A stretch of DNA of 64,000 bases from Avrilella dinanensis (GCF_002807015.1 NZ_NIPO01000001.1:681936-745935); one strand, 5' to 3'. Positions 17,299 to 26,885 are shown, counted from the stretch's first letter. Notes: a model not told the origin generated them from the letters alone. A program made the numbers and translations.

Positions 17299-18296
17299 TA
17301 GAGAATATTAGCTTTTTCAGTCCGTTGTTTCTGTGGTTATTACTGCTCGTGCCACTATATATCTGGTTTTGGTTCAAAAACAGAAACAAGCAAAATCCAG
17401 CTTTGACCATGAGTTCCTTGCGAGGATTTGGCAACAAGAAATCTAGATTACAACAACTGATGCCTGTGTTCTGTGTGTTGAATGCTTTAGCGATTACCGC
17501 CATTGTGATAGCATTGGCACGTCCGCAGAGTATAACCAATCAGACAAAAGTGTTGTCCACACACGGTATTGACATCGTCATGGCAATGGACGTTTCCGGG
17601 TCGATGCTTGCCAAAGATTTGAAACCAAACCGTTTAGAGGCACTGAAAAAAGTTGCCGGAAATTTCATTGAAGAACGTGTCAGTGACCGTTTCGGGGTGG
17701 TGGTTTACGCTGCTGAGGCATATACTAAAACACCTGTTACCAGCGACAAGACCACGTTGCTTCGTGCGTTGAATGACATCAAATACGACCAGGTAATCCA
17801 GGACGGAACAGCCATCGGTGTGGGATTAGGCACAGCAGTAAACAGGCTTAGAGACAGTCAGGCAAAAAGCAAAGTGATTATTTTGCTTACCGACGGAGTC
17901 AACAATTCAGGGTTAATCGACCCGATGATGGCGACAGATATTGCGAAAGAACGCGGTATTAAAGTTTATACAATCGGGATTGGAACAAATGGTGTGGCTG
18001 AATCGCCTTATTTTATGTCAAACGGACAAATAGGTTATCGACCTGCACCAGTGGTTATTGATGAAGATTTGCTCAAAGAAATTGCTCAAATCACAGGTGG
18101 AAAATATTTCAGAGCGACAGACAGCAATAAGTTGCAAGAAATTTATGATGAGATTAATCAGCTGGAAAAAACAAAAATCGATGAATTGAAATATGTGCAA
18201 AAAGATGAATTATATCGTCCGTTTGTCATTTTTGCATTAATTATGCTCTCGATGAATTTCGTTTTAAAAAGAACGCTTTTTAAAGGTTTTATATAG
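17295..18296 (+). CDS. batA: BatA, membrane-anchored vWA protein
   Basis: A 333-residue protein with an N-terminal helix pair (LFLWLLLLVPLYIWFWF and a second near residue 60-80), a vWA domain with the MIDAS motif AMDVSGSMLAKDL at about 95-107, and a C-terminal helix near the end. The order helix-helix-vWA-helix is the BatA/BatB pattern. In Bacteroides fragilis, Bat proteins contribute to aerotolerance. The vWA domain should face the periplasm. The gene overlaps the previous one by four bases and is followed by batB after two bases. Confidence 0.9.
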   Translation: MIENISFFSPLFLWLLLLVPLYIWFWFKNRNKQNPALTMSSLRGFGNKKSRLQQLMPVFCVLNALAITAIVIALARPQSITNQTKVLSTHGIDIVMAMDVSGSMLAKDLKPNRLEALKKVAGNFIEERVSDRFGVVVYAAEAYTKTPVTSDKTTLLRALNDIKYDQVIQDGTAIGVGLGTAVNRLRDSQAKSKVIILLTDGVNNSGLIDPMMATDIAKERGIKVYTIGIGTNGVAESPYFMSNGQIGYRPAPVVIDEDLLKEIAQITGGKYFRATDSNKLQEIYDEINQLEKTKIDELKYVQKDELYRPFVIFALIMLSMNFVLKRTLFKGFI

Positions 18297-18298
18297 TT

Positions 18299-19333
18299 AT
18301 GTGGCAGTTAGACAATACATATTATCTTTTGTTTTTGCTTGTAATTCCCGTTTTGGGATTACTGGCATTTTGGTATTTTCGCTGGCAGGACAAAAAGCAA
18401 AAAACTTTCGGAACAGACGGATATCTGACCAAATTAGCTCCCGAAGTATCCCGCCACAAAGTTGTTCTGAAGACAATATTTGCATTGATAACACTGTTAA
18501 TGCTAATTCTGGCATTAGTCAATCCGAAAATAGGCACCAAAACAGAAACCGTAAAACGACAAGGAATAGACATTGTTTTTGCTATTGATGTGTCCAAAAG
18601 TATGCTGGCAGAAGACATCGCACCCAATCGTTTGGAGAAAACCAAACAGCTGGCAACACAGATTATCAATAACCTGGGTACAGACCGAATCGGCATTGTG
18701 GGTTATGCAGGGCAGGCTTTTCCGATGTTGCCGATTACCACCGATTACAATATGGCAAAAATGTATCTGAGAGAGATGAATACCGATATGGTGTCGTCAA
18801 TGGGGACGGCTTTGTCTGATGCGATTGAGGTAAGCAGTCGTTTTTTTGACGACCCGAATACAAGCAAAGTCATTATACTTTTTTCAGACGGCGAAGACCA
18901 CGGCGAAGGAATTGCCGAAGCAGTGGATATCGCCAAAGACAAAAATATCAGTATCATCACGATTGCTGTTGGTACGGAAGAAGGAAGGAATATTCCGATT
19001 CGTGAAAATGGGCGGATAGCAGATTACAAAAAAGATGCAGAAGGTAATACGGTTATTACCAAAATGAATTCGGAAACTTTGCAGGAAATTGCAGAAGAAA
19101 CAGGCGGAGCTTTTATTCTCGGTAATCATACCAAAGAAGTAGTCAGCTTGGTGGAAAACAACATTCGGGATATCAAGAAAACTGATTTTGAATCTCAACA
19201 AATAGCCGAATTCCAGTCATATTTTCAATGGTTTTTGGCAATAGCATTGCTGTTGATTATCGTTCAGCTTTTTATGACGGAACGCAAAACAGCTTGGGTG
19301 CAAAAACGAAATTTGTTTAACGATAAATCATAA
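18299..19333 (+). CDS. batB: BatB, membrane-anchored vWA protein
   Basis: A 344-residue paralogue of BatA. Helices at about 8-26 and 55-75 precede a vWA domain with FAIDVSKSMLAEDI (MIDAS DxSxS) at about 95-108, and the block VIILFSDGEDHGEG. A final helix lies at about 305-325 (FQWFLAIALLLIIVQLF). The MIDAS uses Lys in place of the Gly of BatA, which is usual for BatB. The gene lies between batA and batC with gaps of two and three bases. Confidence 0.9.
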   Translation: MWQLDNTYYLLFLLVIPVLGLLAFWYFRWQDKKQKTFGTDGYLTKLAPEVSRHKVVLKTIFALITLLMLILALVNPKIGTKTETVKRQGIDIVFAIDVSKSMLAEDIAPNRLEKTKQLATQIINNLGTDRIGIVGYAGQAFPMLPITTDYNMAKMYLREMNTDMVSSMGTALSDAIEVSSRFFDDPNTSKVIILFSDGEDHGEGIAEAVDIAKDKNISIITIAVGTEEGRNIPIRENGRIADYKKDAEGNTVITKMNSETLQEIAEETGGAFILGNHTKEVVSLVENNIRDIKKTDFESQQIAEFQSYFQWFLAIALLLIIVQLFMTERKTAWVQKRNLFNDKS

Positions 19334-19336
19334 GCG

Positions 19337-20092
19337 ATGAGAGTATTATTAGTAGTTATGGTACAGTTGTTCTTTTCGTTACCGCTTTTGGCACAAAGCG
19401 GACAAAAAGATTTGGTTAACGGAAATAAATTATACAACACCAGAAAATATGCCAATGCTGAGCAAAAATACAGACAGTCGCAATCAGCATATAATACAGG
19501 CAACGCTGTTTATCGGCAATATCAAACGGACGAATCGATTGTTCACTATCAGCAAGCATTGAAATCGGCAACAACCAAGGAAGAAAAACATCGGATTTTG
19601 CATAATCTGGGTAATGCTTTGATGAAACAAAAAAACTACCAGCAAGCAGTTGAAGCATATAAAAATGCACTCAGAAATAATCCGTATGACGACGAAACAA
19701 GGTATAATTATGCTCTGGCAAAACAAATGTTGAAAGATAATCAGCAGAATAACGACAACCAACAAGACCAAAATCAGGATAACAAAGACGATAAGAATCA
19801 ACAGGATAATCAGAATCAAGACCAGCAAGACGACCAAAAAAATCAAGATAAAAAAGACCAAAATCAGGATAAAAAAGATAACAAAGACAATCAGCAAGAT
19901 AAACAGGATAAGAAAGAAGATAATCAACCCAAAGACCCTGAACAGCAAAAGCAAGACCAGCAAAAACAACAGATGGATAATATGCTTCAGGCATTAGACA
20001 ACCACGAAAAAGAGGTCAGAAAAAGAGTAAGAGAAAAAGATAGAAAAGAAGAAGGACAACCTGTTCGCGTTCCGAATAATAAGGATTGGTAA
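19337..20092 (+). CDS. batC: BatC, TPR protein with Gln/Asp/Lys-rich tail
   Basis: A 251-residue protein with a signal peptide (VMVQLFFSLPLLAQS), three TPR units over about residues 25-135 (ANAEQKYRQSQSAYNTGNA, HNLGNALMKQKNYQQAVEAY, NPYDDETRYNYALAK), then about 80 residues of low-complexity Q, D, N and K (19740-19990). The tail ends with a helical, charged segment. TPRs suggest protein binding within the Bat complex. The low-complexity part is a common feature of BatC in this phylum and produces long spurious ORFs on the other strand. Confidence 0.88.
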   Translation: MRVLLVVMVQLFFSLPLLAQSGQKDLVNGNKLYNTRKYANAEQKYRQSQSAYNTGNAVYRQYQTDESIVHYQQALKSATTKEEKHRILHNLGNALMKQKNYQQAVEAYKNALRNNPYDDETRYNYALAKQMLKDNQQNNDNQQDQNQDNKDDKNQQDNQNQDQQDDQKNQDKKDQNQDKKDNKDNQQDKQDKKEDNQPKDPEQQKQDQQKQQMDNMLQALDNHEKEVRKRVREKDRKEEGQPVRVPNNKDW

Positions 20093-20095
20093 ACC

Positions 20096-21907
20096 ATGCA
20101 CACAAAACATTTGATATATACGTTTTTAGCATTATGCACCAGCTTTGCTTCGATGGCTCAGTTTCAGTTTCGGGCAGAAGTGAGTCGTCAATCTATAGGG
20201 ATTAATCAGGCGGTTGAGTTGCGTCTGGTAATGAATGCCGATGGCGATAATTTATCTTTACCCGATTTGGAAGATTTTGAAATTGTAGCCGGACCGATGC
20301 AATCTTCCAGCCAAACGATTATTAATGGCAGATATTCTTATGAAAAATCATACAGTTTTTATCTCAAACCCAAGAAAAAAGGAAAACTAACCATTGGAAA
20401 AGCTACCATAGAGTACGAAGGTAAAAAATATCAATCTCAGCCAATTACCATTGAAGTTGGCGATGCTGTGGAAGAGCCACCACGCCCGCAAAGACAAAGA
20501 CCGCGAAGCCTTTGGGACGATTTTTTTGGAGGACAACAACAACCTCCGGTTAATCAGGAAAACTGGGGGAAAGGTATCCATTTGGTGGCTGAGGTTTCCA
20601 ACAATAGCCCCTACGTCAATGAGCCAATTGTAGTGACTTATAAATTATATGTAAGCCACCTTGCCGGAATCAGACGAATGGAATTGCTAACTACACCACA
20701 GTTTGATGGTTTTTGGAATCATACGGTAAGCGAGAAAGAATTAAATATTGCTACAACAACTTATCAAGGCAAAGAATTTAGAGTGGCAACTATACAAAAA
20801 TCAGTATTGATGCCACAAAAAGATGGACGATTGACCATCGACCCACTGGAATTTGATATGTTGGTGGAAGAAGCTACCGGAAATTATGATAGATTTGGCA
20901 GACCGGAAGTAACTGTAAACAAGAAAAAATATTCAACAGGCACGCAAGTAATACAGGTCAAACCTTTGCCGTTAGACAATCAGCCGACTGATTTCACCGG
21001 AGCGGTCGGGCAGTTTGATTTTACGGCAACAGTCAGTCAAACTACTGTTAATGCCAACGAACCTGTCGAATTAACGGTTACGGCAAAAGGAAACGGTAAT
21101 TTGCAATTGTTTTCTCTACCTAAACCTGTTGCACCCGCAAGTTTGGAAATGTATGAACCTGAGCTGATTGAAAACATTAATAAAAACTTTTCGTCGGGAA
21201 TGAGCGGGTCAAAAACCGAAAAATATGTGATTGTTCCGCAATACAAAGGGCAATACACTATTCAACCGATGACTTTCAGCTATTTTGACCCGAAAAGCAA
21301 ACAATACAAAACCGTTACTACCGACGAAATTGTGATTGACGTACCGGAAGGACCCGATTTGCCGTCAAACGTTTCAGATGAAGATGCACTGAAAAATGCT
21401 GATGAATTTATCGACATTATTGAAGAGGCCGATTGGGTCGAAATCCAACGTGATGATTTCTGGCAATCAACCAGATTTTATGTTTGGTTGTTTTTGCCGA
21501 TAGTCATGGCTCCGGCTGTTGTTGGCGTTACCCGATGGCGAAACAAAATGCTGTCAGACACAGAAGGAATCAAAAACAAAAGGCATCAGCGTTTAGCTAA
21601 AAAATATCTCAGCGAAGCTCGTAAGAAAATGGGAGACAAAGAACCGTTTTATGAAGCACTGGAAAGATGTCTGCATAATTTCCTAAAAGCAAAATTACAC
21701 ATAGAAACCTCGGAAATGAGTGTGGATAATATTTCTGAATTGTTAGTGCAAAATGAAGTTGGCGAAGAAGATATCAATCAGTTTATTACGTTGAAAAACA
21801 CCTGTGAAATGGCACGTTATTCGCCGTTTGATATTCAGAATATGCAACAGGATTTTGAACATGCCGTACAAATTATTGATAGTTTAGACAAACAAATAAA
21901 AGCTTAG
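20096..21907 (+). CDS. batD: BatD, aerotolerance membrane protein
   Basis: A 603-residue protein. A signal peptide ends in SFASMAQ. Repeated beta-sandwich domains follow, with phrases such as AEVSRQSIGINQAVELRL and TATVSQTTVNANEPVELTV, matching the oxygen-tolerance (BatD) family. A Pro/Arg-rich linker (PPRPQRQRPRSLWDDFFGG) lies at about 130-150. One membrane helix is at about 462-480, followed by a cytoplasmic helical tail with a TPR-like block (KEPFYEALERCLHNFLKAKL). It likely projects into the periplasm from the inner membrane. Confidence 0.9.
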   Translation: MHTKHLIYTFLALCTSFASMAQFQFRAEVSRQSIGINQAVELRLVMNADGDNLSLPDLEDFEIVAGPMQSSSQTIINGRYSYEKSYSFYLKPKKKGKLTIGKATIEYEGKKYQSQPITIEVGDAVEEPPRPQRQRPRSLWDDFFGGQQQPPVNQENWGKGIHLVAEVSNNSPYVNEPIVVTYKLYVSHLAGIRRMELLTTPQFDGFWNHTVSEKELNIATTTYQGKEFRVATIQKSVLMPQKDGRLTIDPLEFDMLVEEATGNYDRFGRPEVTVNKKKYSTGTQVIQVKPLPLDNQPTDFTGAVGQFDFTATVSQTTVNANEPVELTVTAKGNGNLQLFSLPKPVAPASLEMYEPELIENINKNFSSGMSGSKTEKYVIVPQYKGQYTIQPMTFSYFDPKSKQYKTVTTDEIVIDVPEGPDLPSNVSDEDALKNADEFIDIIEEADWVEIQRDDFWQSTRFYVWLFLPIVMAPAVVGVTRWRNKMLSDTEGIKNKRHQRLAKKYLSEARKKMGDKEPFYEALERCLHNFLKAKLHIETSEMSVDNISELLVQNEVGEEDINQFITLKNTCEMARYSPFDIQNMQQDFEHAVQIIDSLDKQIKA

Positions 21908-21911
21908 TGAA

Positions 21912-22661
21912 ATGAAAAAACTGATATTATTTTTGCTGACACTAATCCATAGTTCTGTTTTGTTTGCTCAGGCTGATAGTTTGTTTCATCAAGCCAATCA
22001 GTTCTATCAACAGAAAAATTATGAAAAAGCCATAGAGGTATATGAATCTCTGTTGAATGAAGAAACACCAAAAGAAGTATATTTCAATCTGGCAAATGCT
22101 TATTACCAGCAACGAAATACAGCAAACAGTATTTATTATTACGAAAAAGCCATTAAGGCAGACCCTGATTTTGCCGAGGCAAAAAACAACCTGAAGTTTG
22201 CCGAAAAAACACGGTTAGATGAATTTGAAAATCAGCAAATATACACATCTACAGATATCTGGCATCAAACGATAGGTTTCTTCACGACAGAAGAATGGGC
22301 TTTTTTTGCTATTGCTTTTTTGTGGATAGGAGCCATCTTTTTCCTGTTGTTTTATTTTGCTAAAAACAGCAACAGAAAAAGATTGTTTTTTACAGGAATG
22401 ACATTGGCTGTTTTCGTAGCCTTGCTGGGAATTTTATTTGCCTATCAGGAAAATAAATTTAAGCAAACTCAAAGATATGCTATCGTGATGAACAACGAAA
22501 CTGCCATCAAAGCGGAGGGCAGAAGCATTTCCAAGACCATCAAAATCATCAATGAAGGAACCAAAGTTTTTATCGAAGAAACAGAAGGAAAATGGGTAAA
22601 GGTCCAACTTCCCGACGCAACCGAAGGCTGGATTTTACTCAGTCGCATTAAAGAGATATGA
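21912..22661 (+). CDS. batE: BatE, TPR and SH3-like protein
   Basis: A 249-residue protein with a signal peptide (HSSVLFAQ), TPR units at about 20-100 (ANQFYQQKNYEKAIEVYESLL, NANYYYEKA-type repeats), two membrane helices at about 130-150 and 160-178, and a C-terminal SH3-like domain (KIINEGTKVFIEETEGKWVKV, EGWILLSRI). This is the last gene of the operon; the gap from batD is four bases. SH3-like domains of this type often bind peptidoglycan or proteins at the envelope. Confidence 0.87.
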   Translation: MKKLILFLLTLIHSSVLFAQADSLFHQANQFYQQKNYEKAIEVYESLLNEETPKEVYFNLANAYYQQRNTANSIYYYEKAIKADPDFAEAKNNLKFAEKTRLDEFENQQIYTSTDIWHQTIGFFTTEEWAFFAIAFLWIGAIFFLLFYFAKNSNRKRLFFTGMTLAVFVALLGILFAYQENKFKQTQRYAIVMNNETAIKAEGRSISKTIKIINEGTKVFIEETEGKWVKVQLPDATEGWILLSRIKEI

Positions 22662-22665
22662 TTTG

Positions 22666-22755
22666 TGTTGGGTGTTTGATATTGTTTTAGTTTTCTTTTG
22701 TTTCAGGGTTAAAGTTAGCTGCGATTGAAAACTGTAGCTGATGGCTGAAATCTGA
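22666..22755. repeat. Mosaic of dispersed intergenic repeat words
   Basis: The gap after batE holds three words found elsewhere in the window: TGTTGGGTGTTTGAT (22666-22680; identical at 53956-53970), a GTTTTCTTTTGTTTCA segment (like about 54021-54036), and TTAAAGTTAGCTG with CTGAAATCTGA (22709-22721, 22745-22755; their complements lie at 31873-31885 and 31859-31869). Confidence 0.6.
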
Positions 22756-22787
22756 TTGCTTTTTACCTCAAATCTCCGGATTTTTGC

Positions 22788-22795
22788 TATTTTTG
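22788..22795 (+). promoter_or_regulatory. -7 element of glyS, leaderless spacing
   Basis: TATTTTTG ends four bases before the ATG at 22800. Because transcription in Bacteroidota starts a few bases after this element, the mRNA should begin at or next to the A of the start codon. Confidence 0.6.
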
Positions 22796-22799
22796 CACC

Positions 22800-24341
22800 A
22801 TGGCAAAACAAGAAGATAATTTCAGGAATGTGATTTCGCATGCGAAAGAGTACGGATATATATTTCCGTCCAGCGAAATCTACGACGGACTCGGAGCCGT
22901 ATATGATTATGGGCAAAATGGTGTAGAATTAAAAAAGAACATCAGAGAATACTGGTGGAAAGCGATGGTGCAGCTACACGAAAACATTGTAGGTATTGAT
23001 GCGTCTATTTTTATGCATCCGACCACATGGAAAGCCTCTGGTCACGTTGATGCATTCAATGACCCGTTAATCGACAACAAAGATTCCAAAAAAAGATACA
23101 GAGCCGATGTGCTTATCGAAGATTATTGTGAAAAAATCTACCAAAAAGCACAGAAAGAAATCGAAAAAGCCAGAAATCGCTTTGGTGATGATTTTGACGA
23201 AGAACAGTTTGTCAATACCAACCCAAGAGTTGTCGGCTATTTGCAGAAGAAAAAAGAAATTCTGGAAAGAATGGCAAAAGGCTTGGAAAATGAAGATTTG
23301 GCAGATGTGAAAGCCTTGATTGAAGAGTTGGAAATCGCCGATCCGGAAACCGGTTCCAAAAACTGGACAGACGTTCGTCAATTCAACTTGATGTTTGGTA
23401 CCAAATTAGGTGCGTCGGCAGATACCGCGATGGATTTATACCTACGTCCGGAAACAGCACAAGGAATTTTTGTTAACTTTTTGAATGTGCAAAAAACCGG
23501 ACGAATGAAAATCCCTTTCGGGATTGCCCAAACCGGAAAAGCATTCCGTAACGAAATCGTTGCTCGACAGTTCATTTTCAGAATGAGAGAATTTGAACAG
23601 ATGGAAATGCAGTTTTTCGTCAAACCCGGTGATGAGCTGAAATGGTATGAACATTGGAAAGAAACTCGTTTGAAATGGCATTTGTCATTAGGATTAGGAA
23701 AAGAAAATTATCGTTTCCATGACCATGAAAAGTTAGCCCATTATGCCAATGCAGCAACCGATATTGAATTTAATTTCCCATTCGGATTTAAAGAGTTGGA
23801 AGGAGTTCATTCCCGTACCGATTTCGACCTGAAAGCACACGAAGAACATTCAGGCAAGAAATTACAGTTTTTTGACCCGGAAACCAATTCGTCGTATGTG
23901 CCGTATGTGGTAGAAACTTCCGTAGGGCTTGACCGCTTGTTTCTGGCAGTGTTTTCTAAATCATTGCAGGAAGAAACCTTGGAAGATGGTTCGACAAGAA
24001 CCGTATTAAAATTACCGGCGGTTTTAGCACCAAACAAAGCAGCGATTCTGCCATTAGTAAAAAAAGACGGTTTGCCTGAAATTGCCCGTGAAATCATTGA
24101 TGAATTGAAATGGGATTTTGCCGTTTCGTATGATGAAAAAGACGCTGTCGGGCGTCGTTATCGCAGGCAAGATGCTTTGGGGACGCCATTCTGCATTACG
24201 GTTGACCACCAGACCAAAGAAGACCGCACAGTAACGATAAGAGACAGAGATACCATGCAGCAGGAACGCGTGTCTATTGATAATTTGACCGATTTACTGA
24301 ATAAAAAAGTGGCCGTGCGAAACTGGTTGAAAAATATTTGA
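22800..24341 (+). CDS. glyS: Glycine--tRNA ligase, dimeric eukaryote/archaeal-like form
   Basis: A 513-residue class II synthetase. The N-terminus (FPSSEIYDGLGAVYDYGQNG) and motif 2 region (GIAQTGKAFRNEI, then RMREFEQMEMQFF) belong to the alpha2 GlyRS type, not to the alpha2beta2 type of most Proteobacteria. Motif 3 is in VGLDRLFLAVF. The C-terminal anticodon-binding domain begins around PAVLAPNKAAILPL. It charges tRNA-Gly in the cytoplasm. A strong terminator follows the stop directly. Confidence 0.95.
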   Translation: MAKQEDNFRNVISHAKEYGYIFPSSEIYDGLGAVYDYGQNGVELKKNIREYWWKAMVQLHENIVGIDASIFMHPTTWKASGHVDAFNDPLIDNKDSKKRYRADVLIEDYCEKIYQKAQKEIEKARNRFGDDFDEEQFVNTNPRVVGYLQKKKEILERMAKGLENEDLADVKALIEELEIADPETGSKNWTDVRQFNLMFGTKLGASADTAMDLYLRPETAQGIFVNFLNVQKTGRMKIPFGIAQTGKAFRNEIVARQFIFRMREFEQMEMQFFVKPGDELKWYEHWKETRLKWHLSLGLGKENYRFHDHEKLAHYANAATDIEFNFPFGFKELEGVHSRTDFDLKAHEEHSGKKLQFFDPETNSSYVPYVVETSVGLDRLFLAVFSKSLQEETLEDGSTRTVLKLPAVLAPNKAAILPLVKKDGLPEIAREIIDELKWDFAVSYDEKDAVGRRYRRQDALGTPFCITVDHQTKEDRTVTIRDRDTMQQERVSIDNLTDLLNKKVAVRNWLKNI

Positions 24342-24343
24342 TA

Positions 24344-24367
24344 AAAGTGGCTGAAGCCACTTTTTTT
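24344..24367 (+). terminator. Intrinsic terminator of glyS
   Basis: The stem AAAGTGGCT / AGCCACTTT with a two-base loop is followed by a run of T, starting three bases after the glyS stop. Confidence 0.85.
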
Positions 24368-24473
24368 ATGGAATGATTGTTAGATTTTTAGCGAGTCAAA
24401 CTTTTTCTGACTTAGAATGTTAGGTCTTTAAAAAATAAATTCGGATAAAATGTTTTTTAATCAAACCATTGAT

Positions 24474-24481
24474 TAATTTTG
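24474..24481 (+). promoter_or_regulatory. -7 element of the dCMP deaminase gene
   Basis: TAATTTTG lies 36 bases before the ATG at 24518. It overlaps the in-frame TTG at 24479, so that TTG cannot be the start codon of the transcript from this promoter. Confidence 0.55.
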
Positions 24482-24517
24482 CCATTTCATTACAAGGAAG
24501 AATGCTATAATAAAAAG

Positions 24518-24952
24518 ATGAGTTCACAATCAACAGATAAGACCAAAAGATACGATACTGCCTACCTTCGGATTGCGAAGGAGTGGGGTCAGTTGTCTTA
24601 TTGTCAGCGAAAAAAAGTCGGGGCGATTATCGTCAAAGACCGCATGATTATCTCGGACGGATACAATGGCACGCCTTCCGGTTTTGAAAATTGCTGTGAA
24701 GATGATGCCGGAGTAACCAAATGGTATGTTTTGCATGCCGAAGCTAACGCGATACTCAAGGTTGCCAAGTCCACCCAGAGCTGTGACAAAGCCACTTTGT
24801 ACATCACAATGTCGCCATGCAAAGAATGCAGCAAACTGATTCATCAGGCTGGAATTACCCGGGTGGTTTACATCTATGACTACAAAGATAATTCCGGAAT
24901 TGATTTTTTGAAAAAAGCCGGTGTGGAGGTACTACAATATCCTGATATTTAA
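24518..24952 (+). CDS. dCMP/cytidine deaminase family protein (ComEB-like)
   Basis: A 144-residue zinc deaminase. Zn ligands are in VLHAEANAIL (His73, catalytic Glu75) and SPCKECSKL (Cys101, Cys104), and the extra loop NCCEDDAG is typical of dCMP deaminases. It should convert dCMP to dUMP for dTMP synthesis. The start is set at ATG 24518, since the conserved region begins shortly after it and the promoter lies between it and the upstream TTG. Its stop overlaps nothing, and the protease ATG follows immediately. Confidence 0.9.
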   Translation: MSSQSTDKTKRYDTAYLRIAKEWGQLSYCQRKKVGAIIVKDRMIISDGYNGTPSGFENCCEDDAGVTKWYVLHAEANAILKVAKSTQSCDKATLYITMSPCKECSKLIHQAGITRVVYIYDYKDNSGIDFLKKAGVEVLQYPDI

Positions 24953-26518
24953 ATGAAAAAAAACAACTACTTATTACCACTACTTCTTGCCATAGCCTTG
25001 ATTGTCGGTCTGTGGTTGGGCAGTTTTTTGCAGAAGAAAATCAACCCTACTTATTCTTCAGACAATCAGGCGAGAGTGAAAATCAACCGTCTGATGGATT
25101 TGATTGAAACAGACTATGTAGATGATGTTGATACTGATGCTGTTGTCGATTTGGCTATTAATAATATACTCGGGCAATTGGATCCGCACTCGGTTTACAT
25201 CAACCAAGACGAATTGGAGTATGTGGAGCAAAGCATGAAAGGCTCTTTTGTTGGTATCGGCATCACTTTCAATATTTTTAATGATACATTAGCCGTGATT
25301 AAATCATTGCCGGAAGGCCCGGCGAAAGAAGCTGGTATCGAGGCGGGCGACAGAATATTGTATGCCGGTAATCAGAGAATATTCGGGAACCATATTTCAT
25401 CAGATTCTATTACGGAAGTTTTGCGTGGAGAGCAAGATTCATCTATTGATTTGAAAATTTTCAGAAAAAAGAATAACACAACATTCAATACAAAAGTTAC
25501 CCGGAAAGCCATACCTATTAAAAGCGTAGATGTGGCAGTTGTTGTCCGTGATACTATCGGTTATATCAAAGTAAACAGGTTTTCTGAAACAACGCATACC
25601 GAATTTGCCGACGGATTGGATAAGCTCATCAAAAGAAACATCAAAACATTGATTGTCGATTTGCGGGATAACGGAGGCGGATATATGGAACCTGCTATTC
25701 AAATTGCAGATGAATTTTTGCCTTTGGGGCGTAAAATCGTCAAAGTGATTAACAAAAAAGGTAAAGAATCTCAACATATTGCTACCGAAAGCGGTATGTT
25801 TGAAAAAGGGCAATTGTTTGTTTTGATTAATGAGAATACAGCTTCGTCGAGCGAAATTATCGCCGGTGCAGTACAAGACAACGACCGCGGAACGATTATC
25901 GGCAGACGTTCTTATGGAAAAGGATTGGTACAAAGAGAAATTTATCTGGGTGATGGCTCGGCAGTACGATTGACGACCGCCAGATATTACACACCGTCCG
26001 GGCGTTCTATCCAAAAGCCTTATCACGAATCTGACAGCTATCAGACCGAAATTGCACATCGTTTTGAAACCGGAGAACTGTATGAAAGAGATAGTATTCA
26101 CCTGGCAGATAGTTTACAGTTCCGTACTTTGAAGGGACGAATTGTGTATGGTGGTGGTGGAATTGTACCAGATGTTTTTGTGCCGGTTAAAAACAAACAC
26201 GGAGAAGACGCCATTCAGCTTTTGATGAAAACAGCCATGATTAGTCATTTTGTTTTTCAGCAGATAGATACCGAAAGAAATCAGTTAGAAAAGCTTTCTT
26301 CACAGGAAATCGCTGACAGGTTGAGTGAAAATCCGATGTATTTTGATGAGCTAAAAATATATCTCAAAGAAAACGGATTGACCTTTAACCTCGACCGCCA
26401 TAAACAAAACATCTTGTTTTACCTCACTGCAGAATATATCAATCAGTTAAAAACAGCGGAGGATTATTATCTTTGGTTATTACAGCAAGACCCGATGGTG
26501 GAGAAGTCTTTTAATTAA
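24953..26518 (+). CDS. S41 family C-terminal processing protease with PDZ domain
   Basis: A 521-residue protein with an N-terminal membrane anchor (LLPLLLAIALIVGLWLGSFL), a PDZ domain at about 95-170 (FVGIGITFN, AKEAGIEAGDRILYAG) and the tail-specific protease core. The catalytic Ser lies in NENTASSSEIIAGA (about 298) and the Lys in RRSYGKGLVQ (about 322). It probably cleaves periplasmic or envelope proteins near their C-termini. The ATG follows the deaminase stop directly, so the two genes form an operon, an arrangement also common in related genomes. Confidence 0.92.
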   Translation: MKKNNYLLPLLLAIALIVGLWLGSFLQKKINPTYSSDNQARVKINRLMDLIETDYVDDVDTDAVVDLAINNILGQLDPHSVYINQDELEYVEQSMKGSFVGIGITFNIFNDTLAVIKSLPEGPAKEAGIEAGDRILYAGNQRIFGNHISSDSITEVLRGEQDSSIDLKIFRKKNNTTFNTKVTRKAIPIKSVDVAVVVRDTIGYIKVNRFSETTHTEFADGLDKLIKRNIKTLIVDLRDNGGGYMEPAIQIADEFLPLGRKIVKVINKKGKESQHIATESGMFEKGQLFVLINENTASSSEIIAGAVQDNDRGTIIGRRSYGKGLVQREIYLGDGSAVRLTTARYYTPSGRSIQKPYHESDSYQTEIAHRFETGELYERDSIHLADSLQFRTLKGRIVYGGGGIVPDVFVPVKNKHGEDAIQLLMKTAMISHFVFQQIDTERNQLEKLSSQEIADRLSENPMYFDELKIYLKENGLTFNLDRHKQNILFYLTAEYINQLKTAEDYYLWLLQQDPMVEKSFN

Positions 26519-26619
26519 TTCCTAATATTACGTATGCCCTTTTCGGACAGTAATTTTGTTTCATCCAGATTGAAATCTATGATTTGACTGATAGCTGTTT
26601 CGGGTTGATTATTTTTCAT
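26515..26619 (-). pseudogene. 34-codon open frame after the S41 gene, possible gene remnant
   Basis: A short frame reads MKNNQPETAISQIIDFNLD and ends with KLLSEKGIRNIRN. It overlaps the stop of the protease on the opposite strand and starts just before the regulator remnant. It resembles the C-terminal end of a longer protein, but I do not recognise the family. It may be noise. Confidence 0.25.
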
Positions 26620-26636
26620 CCAATAGCCAACGTTAT

Positions 26637-26804
26637 TTTAATAGTTTTAATAATGTAAAAGGAAGTAATAATGGAAGTGTTATTAATGGAGATGCCGAAC
26701 TGATTACGAAACTATACGAAGACAAAATCAATTTACTGGAGAGATTATTGCATGTTACCGAGAATGAACTTCTGAGATATAAGGAAAAATACGGCGAGTT
26801 GTAA
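26637..26804 (+). pseudogene. C-terminal remnant of an XRE-type phage-like regulator
   Basis: A 55-residue open segment without a start codon reads FNSFNNVKGSNNGSVINGD, then AELITKLYEDKINLLERLL and ends KEKYGEL. The Asn/Gly-rich linker followed by a coiled coil is the usual C-terminal half of helix-turn-helix regulators in Bacteroidota. The HTH half is absent upstream. It marks a scar of lost accessory DNA. Confidence 0.5.
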
Positions 26805-26812
26805 GATAAATT

Positions 26813-26864
26813 GTGTCGAGAAGTTCTCGATACACTACACTTCGTTTCGTTACTCGAACTGACG
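26813..26864. repeat. Dispersed-type repeat with TCGAGAAGTTCTCGA palindrome
   Basis: TCGAGAA-G-TTCTCGA (26816-26830) is palindromic around one base. It is followed by TACTCGAACTGACG. The combination looks like an intergenic repeat known from flavobacterial genomes by general impression; I see only one copy here. Confidence 0.4.
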
Positions 26865-26885
26865 TTTATTCTGACAACATCTGAA

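Noticed and set aside
19484..19994. Long open frames opposite batC
   Set aside because: They are the complement of the Gln/Asp/Lys-rich low-complexity region and have no other support.
24479..24517. Upstream TTG start for the dCMP deaminase
   Set aside because: A -7 element overlaps the TTG, and conserved sequence begins after ATG 24518. The same reasoning rejects TTG 48184 for pepE.
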